From Tridacna crocea (Eukaryota > Mollusca > Bivalvia > Cardiida > Cardiidae): DNA of 64,000 bases. This document shows, one piece after another, positions 47,401 to 56,400 of the stretch. The stretch lies in contig OX031071.1 in assembly GCA_943736015.1 (NCBI GenBank), positions 126,501 through 190,500 of the forward strand, given 5' to 3'. The notes beneath the pieces are model-generated. The model was not told the origin of the DNA. It saw only the letters and a program-made list of their open reading frames with translations, and did not search any database. The stretch's first letter is position 1, and the number at the start of each line of letters is the position of its first letter. A program made the position numbers and the translations under genes.

Positions 47401-50400
47401 CGCAATGAATAACCCACTCAGGCTATCGCCCTCGTGGATTATTTATTGTGCCCCATAACTCACAACTGTGGTTTATTGAACGATATACCAAGATAGAAAG
47501 AAGATTATTTCCTAATTCAATACATGCTTCTCATGTAATTTATCATTTTTATTTACCAGCCTCAGTACAGTGTATGGCAACTTGACAACAAGCCATGAAG
47601 GTATGTGGCCTTCTTTTGTATTATCATACCCCCCTCCCCCCCCCCCCCCACCTACAAAATAGAGGGGGGGGAGGGGGGGGGGTTTATTGGTTTCGCCATG
47701 TCTGTTTTTCTGTTCGGCAGTCCAACCGTGTTTTCATTTCTGTGCTTTAACTCCTTTAACTCAAAAGCCAATTGACCTAGGACCTTCAAACTTTGTACAA
47801 GTTTTGCCCATGGCCCAAGGTGTTGCCCAATTGTCTTTGGGTTATATGGGTCAAAGGTCAAGGTCACAGGTGAACTATGTTTGAAAATGGTTTTCATGTT
47901 CTAACTCAAAGCTGTTTTACTTGCATTTGACTTTGTCTTTTCATGAAAGTTGCAAAGATTCTTTATATCATTTGATAGCTTGAAGGTTATTGATTTTGAA
48001 AAAAAAAATCTGACCATTAGGAAGGGAAAAGTAGCCAGTTATAGTTGAAAATTTTAACTGCCTAATTTTTTTAGATTTTCATATCCTATTGATTTTGAAA
48101 AAAATCTGACTATTAGTAAGGGAAAAGTAGCCAGTTAAAGTAAAAAATTTTCACTCCTGCCTAATTTTTTTTCAAATTTTCATATCCTATTGATTTTGAA
48201 CAAAATCTGACAACTAGAAAGGGAAATGTAGCTGTTTAAAGTTTCAACAATCACATTTCTTGTAAATGCAATTAAGTCTGCATTTCTGGTCTGATTTTTG
48301 TGAAACTTGCACAGTGTCTTTATATAATCAATAGCTTAAACTCTATCGATTATGAAAAACATCCAACTGTTGATGCAGGAAAAGTAGCCAGTTTTTGCAA
48401 AATCAATGCAGGGAGAGCAACTTAGGCCCTCAAAGGCCTCTAGTTTAACTCTTTACCACACAATCCCAACTCTTAACGACCCTGAGAAAGAAAACCTATG
48501 AAAACATAGTGGGAAAAAGAGAAAATGTTGGTAACCAGCATTTTCTCCATTTCCCACAATGCTTTCTACCCTTTCCAATTCAAAATTGAATTTTTGGTTT
48601 ACATTTATTTTGTCATCTGCAAATGTTTTCAATTTGGACTAGTCCAAAATTTTGTCATTTGGTAAAGAGTTAAATTAATTATGGAATTTTTTTTTTAACA
48701 TTTCAGATGAGATCTCAATGCACAAAGATAATGAAATTATCTGGGGACTGTTGAACCTTTCTGATCAGAGGCTAAAACCAGAAGGTATTTCACTTATAGT
48801 TGACCCATTCTCTATGAAAAGGGGGGTTAACCCTTTACAACCTGGCACAATTTTAGACCTATCCAAATTAAAAGCATTTGCAGACAACAATTTTATAGTG
48901 CCTCAAATGGCACAAATTTTCTTTTATAGGGTAGAAAACTTTATGGGAAAAGGTGAAAATACCATTTTCTTTCCTAGGATTGATGATAGTCATTGCAACA
49001 GGATTCATTCTTCTCTTTCTACTGACCATTGTCTTGACGATGGTTATGTGAGAAAGCAGCCAGTGGCTTGGAAAGAATATTGTGCAGAGCACTGGTGAAA
49101 GAAACTGAAGGAATGGTATCCTGGGCCCGTATTCACCAACCATCCTTAAGAACGTTCTTGGTCTTATTCTTCAAGATTTCCTGAATGTGAAAGTAACAGA
49201 ACTTCTGATTGGCTAAACCATTTGGTTTAGCCAATCAGAAGTTCTGTTACTTTCAAAATGACAAAATTTTGAAGAATGAGACTAAGAATGGTCTTGAGAA
49301 TGGTTGGTGAATACCGACCTCTTGTTTTTTTTGGGGTATTTTTTCTTTATTACCAATACTTGTGGTTTTCTACATCTTACAAAATGTCAGATTTAACTCT
49401 ACTAAATGAGGTAATTTTGGTCTGCTGAAATGGAAATAAATTGCATTTGACTAATATAGAGTGGTTAAAAAGGTAGTATTTTTTATCTGTTAAGGAAGAA
49501 AACTGTGGAAAATGCAGAAAATACTCTTTATGAGCATTTTCTCCTTTTTCCACAGTGTTTTTAATGCCTTCAACCTCGGAGCCATAAAAACTAGAAAGGG
49601 TTAAAGAATGAAAGCATTAATTGCTGACAACAGAATCTGTAGATATCAGAAGAGGTATTAAAACACATTGTGGGAAAGGGAGAAAATGCTGACAACCAGC
49701 ATTTTCTCCTTTTCCTACAATGTATTATCTGAAACAATGTCTCAGGGGGTTTTATACACAGGGCATTGTTTGGTGAAGGGTTGTGTTATTTTTTGTACAG
49801 ATGCTAAAAGACCAGATACAGCTGAAGGTCACATGAAGGTCACAGATCAAAGTTCAGTTACAGCCACATCTGTAAGTATTAACTCTTTACCGAACAATGA
49901 AATTTTAGACCAGTCCAAATTGAAAGCACTTGCAGATGACAAAATGAACGCAACTCAAAAATTTGAATTGTTTCCAACAGGGTAGAGAACATTGTTGGAA
50001 AAAGAGGAAATGCTGATTACCAGCATTTTCTCCTTTTCCCACAATGTTTTCAAAACGGACCAGGGATTGTTTGGGAAAGAGGTAAACCAAATTCCAATTG
50101 TGAAAAAGGTGTGGGAAAAGGAGAGAAAATGATAGCAACCGTCATTCTCTCCTTTTCCTACATCTTCTTTACTATCAAGCAAAAATTCCATCATTTAGGG
50201 GACCATAAGTCTGTCGTCTGCAGATTCTTTTCAATTTTGACTTGTTAAAAATTCTGTTATTTGGAACAGAGATAGTGAAGAATAATAGAGATACTCCCTT
50301 CAATGACGGCCATTTTTCAGTTATTTCCCATAACCCCTCTCCAGTACTATATTGGTCTTGATAAGGAGATTACTTGGTTTTTATCCTTGATTTTTATGCA

Positions 50401-53400
50401 CTACACAGCTTACTTTTTGAGAGAATATTTCAAATTTTCAAAATGTTTTCTTAATCTTGTAAGTTTGTGTCACAAATCGATATATACATACGTAGTTCCT
50501 GATGATTGAGAACAGAAGTTGATCTGAAGAACATGGATACATTAAATATACATCAAAAGTCCTTTTCTATTCATTGCAACATCTCTAATGGAATCAAGGA
50601 TAAAAACAAAGGAATAAAAGTAAAAGGACCAATTATTTGTTTGGTACCATTATATTTTATCTGACAAGGGAGATAATTTGACTTACAGGAGTAACCCCCA
50701 TTCCATTCACTTCTCGCCCATTATACAAAAAGTACGAAATTAAAACCCCTATGGAGTGTTGCCATATCTTCAATTTAACTAATTACCAAACAACAATATT
50801 TAAGGCTTGTCCAAATCGAAAGCATTTGCAGACAACAAAATAAAAGTGATTAAAATTTGAAATTTGTTTTGTGAAGGCTAGAAAACATTGTAGGAAAAGG
50901 AGAAAATGCTGGTAACCAGCATTTTCTCCTCTTCCCACAATATTTTCTAAAGGCTTCTTTTCCAGGGTCGTCAAAAGTAGGGATTATGCGGTAATGGATA
51001 TATTTAACCCTTTCCCAAACAATCCCTGGTTTTTAGGGTCTGGAATAGTACCCTTTTGAAAATGTAGGAAAAGGAGAAAATGCTGGTAACCAGCATTTTC
51101 TCCTTTTTCCACAATATTTTCTACCCGATTAGAAATCATCTTTTCAGCAAGAGTTGAATTGTCATCTGCAAATGCTTTCAATTTGGTCTAGTCCAAAAGT
51201 TTGTCATTTGGGAAAGGGTTAAACCAAAAACTTGAGGAACCTTTTGCACATGAGCCTAAGCATTACAAATATTAACATGCCCATCTATATTGTATATTGT
51301 AAGTACTTATTAGAATTTTCTAAGTGAGAGTATTGTAATAACTACTCACAATCAGAGCTCCAGATAAATGAAGTGATTTTGATTTTAAAGTTAAAAAAAT
51401 AGAGGATAATCAACTGGTTGTTTTTGATATGAAAAATATCTCACGAGGATGCGTTGTTAGGCGTTGAAAAAACGAGTGCGCAGCATGAGTTTTTTTAATG
51501 CCTTACGACGCGTCCGAGTGAGATATTTTTCATATCAAAAATAACCAGTTGATTATTCTATTTATTATATACCTTATTAACATCATTATTTGTAATTTTG
51601 CGTTGAAAAGTCGATAAAAATGTAGTCGAAAATAAATGTAGTTCCCAAATTACGGCAGGAAGTGAAAGTTGATAACGTCACTAGTGATGATATCAAAATT
51701 TATTACATTGGGAAATTCCAGGATTTCACTGCTAGGTATATAATAATATTAATTATTGATTCTCAACCAAACCGTTTGTTATGGGTACTCATTAGAACCT
51801 TTTCAAGGAGACGATTCTAATGAGTACCCACAGCATAAGGTTTAAAAGAGAAATAATTGATTTAGAAAATTATTACTCCCTCTCATCTGGAGCTCCGCCC
51901 ACAATACAGGTTTTATTGAAGAACTGATTATACACTTTCAATGATAGACTTTCTGTCTTGACCATTTACCTATTTTATTTTCCTATTTATTTCTTCAGGA
52001 AAAAGACTCAACATTTAATCCTTCAACCCCATCAGTTACTACAACAGAAAAACAGCCGGCTATCTCCTTGGCAGGTTTCCTACCTCCTTTTGTCAGCACT
52101 GATATTGCTGGGAACCAGAATATGAAAGAAGTTCAAGCAAAAAGTGGACCCATTGTTGGACAACTAATACGCACCTCAGAGATATCTGAAAAGAGTGAAA
52201 AGAATAGAGAAAAATCTGGAACTATGTTTGTACCTTTTCAGTTCCATCATCCATTCACAAGTTCAGATTCAGTACAGGAAGTGGTTACAGCTGACTGTGT
52301 CTCTACATCAAGCCCTGTCCAGTCAAGCACAGTCACTTATGTCAGTGCAGATGTAAACCAGTCCAGAAACAATGATGATACAGCAAAAACATTGGCAGGT
52401 GATAATTTAGCAAAGGCAAGTCAGCCAGTCTATATTGATATTGGTTCCCTGAAGGCCATACAAGCCCAGATTGTTAAAGTGGACCCAGAAATATTCTCAT
52501 CAAATACTCCAAACACATCTGATAGGGTTCCAACCACAGTTTCCATGACAACATCAAGAAATCAGAATGTTGAGCCTCATTCTGAAACTCATTGTCAAAC
52601 TGTACATTTACAAAAGATTGCGGAGGACATGTTTGTGGTTAGTAACAACAATGACAGTGCAACAAGTAATGACGTTAGTACATCTGTTTCCATAGAAACA
52701 AGTAGCGTTACTCAGCAACCAAGTGCCATGACCTTGACATCACCAAGGTCAAATATAGCAAACAAAAATAGCGAGAGTGTCCCAAGAAATGACACAAGAG
52801 ACAAACCTTTTATGTGTAGTGCGTGTCAGGCGGCATTTCCCGAACATCACCAGCTTATATTGCACAGTAATATACATCTAATAGCAAAAGGTCGCATCAA
52901 GTGTGACAAGTGTAATTTGAAATTCCGATCTCATGCTACATACGAAAAACATTTACTCTCTGACCTACACCTTGGTGAATATCAGTTAGAGACAGTTGTG
53001 CCTACGATGGAAAATCCGCGACCTTTCAAATGTGAATTATGTGACATTGCTTTCAGGGTCAGAGGTCATCTGACAAAACATTTCAGGTCAAGGTCACATT
53101 TCATCCATTTAGAGGACATTGGAAAGTTACCAGTAGGAACATGGGCCAAATTAGAACATAAAGTTATGGACCTGGAAGCTTCAAATTTGGAAGGTTTTCT
53201 TAAAAAAGTGCAAATTCTTTTGAATGCAAATGAAAAAAGAACAGACCTTGCTAGCCTTGAAAAAGTAGCCAGCTCGGAAAGGCTTGCACAGCAAGTAAAT
53301 GAAGCAGCTGGTTACATATATACAGAAAGACAAAATATCATGGATAATGAAGACCTGACTGGGTGTGATACACAGTACTCGGAAAATTTCGAGAATGTTA

Positions 53401-56400
53401 AAGTAGAACTAAATCAAGAAATTGTGGAAATTGGTTCAATTAATCATGACGAAGACGAGACACTCTCCGCTGATTTAAGTGACGAGATTCAGTCAGAAAA
53501 ATTGTTTGAGATAGAGCTTGAAGACCATACAATTCATGAAGGGTCTACTATTTCAAGTGTACAATATACAGAAAACCAGGCAATTAACAGATGCATTGAG
53601 AACCAGTCCATTTCAACTGAAACACATGTATGGAACGATAAGGAAATAGAAACATTTACAGACACTGGTGTTTCCATGGATACTTCAACAGAAAACTTTC
53701 AAAAAGATGTGGAAATTACTGAACAAAATCAGGAAATTTTGTTGGAACAGAATCCTGCAAAACATATAGAAGAGACCAATGTGGAGGCAGAAAGGGTTGA
53801 TAAGTTACCTACAGATGTTGACATAGATATGAACAAAACCAAAGATATCAAATGCGGACTGTGTAGTCAAGATTTTTCAACTGTGGAATTGCTAAAGGTA
53901 TAGAATTTTGACGTTTCTTTTTGGAAATGCTTACTAAGCAATTCATAGTTGTTACAATTGTATGCAAGAAGACCTTTTAAGTGTAGCTTGACTCACTAGC
54001 CTTGTACAGTGTAGATCAAGATCAGGCTGCATAGAACATGCAGTCTAACATTGGGACTACACTTTCTGATATGGGGATAGTTTTTTAAGAAACAAGTTTT
54101 AAATAATATTCTGTGGAGTTTTACTTTCAGCAGCTGGAAAATTTTACATAGCTTACTGTATTTCTTCTACCAAGAGCACTCCCCCCCATAGAGGCTTCCC
54201 CTCCCCCAATAGAAAACCCTTAACCCTTTACTCCACAGATACTCATTTCTACGCATTGCTTGTAGGAGCCTTTGGAAAACATTGTGACAAAAGGTGAAAT
54301 TGCTCGTCACGAGCAATTTCACCTTTTGTCACAATGTTTTCTATGCTACCAAAAGGTTTCATATACACGTAATAAACAGCTTCATCCTTGCTGTTATTTA
54401 GAGTCAATTAGAGATACCTTGGAAATGCCTTATGGGGTAAAGGGTTAACCCTTTACCACAGACCACAGAATGACGACTTTTGACAACCCTGAGGAAGAAG
54501 CCTTTTGAAAAAATTGAGGGAAAATGAGAAAATGCTGGTAACCAGCTTTTTCTTCTGTTCCCACAATGTTTTCAAAAGGCTTCTATCTCAGGGTCGTCAA
54601 ACCAGTGATTGTTTGGTAAAGGGTTAAAAGGGCTGGTACATGTTAGTGTTAAGCCCTATTTGAATTTTTTTTTTTTTTTCAGACCCATTTGATGAAGAAA
54701 GCGGAACTGCGACCATACGTCTGCGAATACTGTGATGCTGGGTTTACAAATGCACAGTCCCTAAAAATCCATCTGAACACTCACGCCCAGGTATCTTTTT
54801 GTTTGTTTGCCTGGAAATTTACCCAACTCCCACTGGAGGTTTAGTACAGCTCAGTGGTTTTGTGTAAGCCTTATAACCTAGAGGCCCCGGGTTTGAGCTG
54901 CAGTAGACATGCTGTTTTTTTTTTTTTTCGTGAGAGTGTCTTTCAAAAAATCTGGTTGCCATGGCAACAAAACTGAAAAATATTGAATATCTTTGAAAAT
55001 CTTCTTGTCTGAAACCATAAGACCTGAAAATCTTCTTGTCTGAAACCATAAGACCCAGGGCTTCCAAATTTGGGATGTAGCTTTATCTGATCGACTTCGA
55101 AATCTCCCTGTTCCCAGCCATATGGATTAGGGCTACCTAATTTTTCATGTGGCTTTATCTAGTGTGCCCCTACCAAGAGTGCCCAAATTATAGCCTTGGG
55201 GTCAAAGTTGGCTACACCTAGGGGTCACAAGTTTTATATGGACTTATATAGTGAAATATTTAGAAATCTTCTTGCTATTAACCATAAGAACTTGGGCTAC
55301 CAATGTTAGTGCTGTCTCAGTGGTCTTATGTTCAAAACCAAGCGGCCAAGTATTGTAATGTTTGGCATGTAGGGATTTTAGCTCACCTGATTTTTAGCTC
55401 ACAAAGTGCTCATAGTGAGCTTTTGTGATTGCCCAATGTCCATTGTCCGTCGACCACGATTCTCCTCCTAAGCCACTGGGCCAATCTTGATGAAACTTAG
55501 CAGGGATGTTCCTTGGGTGAAGCTCTTCTAAAGTTGTTCAAGAGATTGAATTCCACCCATAATTCTGGTTGCCATGGCAACCAGAAGGAAAAAAAATAGC
55601 AAAACCTTTGAAAGTCTTCTTCTCTGAAACTAGAAGGCGTAGAGCTTTGATATTTGGTATGTAGCATCTCCTAGTGGACCTCTATTTAGATTGTCCATAT
55701 GATGCCCTTGGGGTCAAACCTGGCCCGCCCCAGGGGTGACAAGCTTGAAACACACATGTAGGAACAAAGAAGGAAAAATTTAAAATTCTTCTTCTCTGAA
55801 ACTGGAAAGCTTAGAGCTTTGATATTTTGTATGAAGCATCTTCTAGTAAACCTCTTCCAAGTTTGTTCATATGATGCCGCTGGGGTCCAAACTGGTCCTT
55901 CCCCGAGGGTCACAATTATGAACATGGGAAAAAAAGGAAAACTTTAAAATTCTTCTTCTTTGAAACCAGAAAGTGTTTATCTTTGATATTTGATATAAAG
56001 CATCTCCTAGTGGACCTTTGCTAAGTTTATTCATATGATGCCCCTGGGGTCATAATTGGCCCAGCCCTGGGGGTCACAAGGTTAAACATGAGAACTATAA
56101 AGGAAAAAAAAATAAAATTCTTCTTCTTTGAAACTAGGAGGGTAGAGCTTTGATATTTGGTATGAAGCATCTACTAGTGGACCTCTCCCAAGTTTGTTCA
56201 TAAGATGCCCCAGGGGTCAAAACTGGCGACCAGGGGTTCACAAGTTCTAAACATAGGAAGAAAAAAGGAAAACTTTAAAATTTTTCGGAGAGCTTTGATA
56301 TTTGGTTTGTCAAATTGACTTGAGACTTGGTGAACATGTTTGTTGTATTGCCTGCCCTTTGCAACTATTATACCTCCTCGACAACTGCCGATGGGATTGG

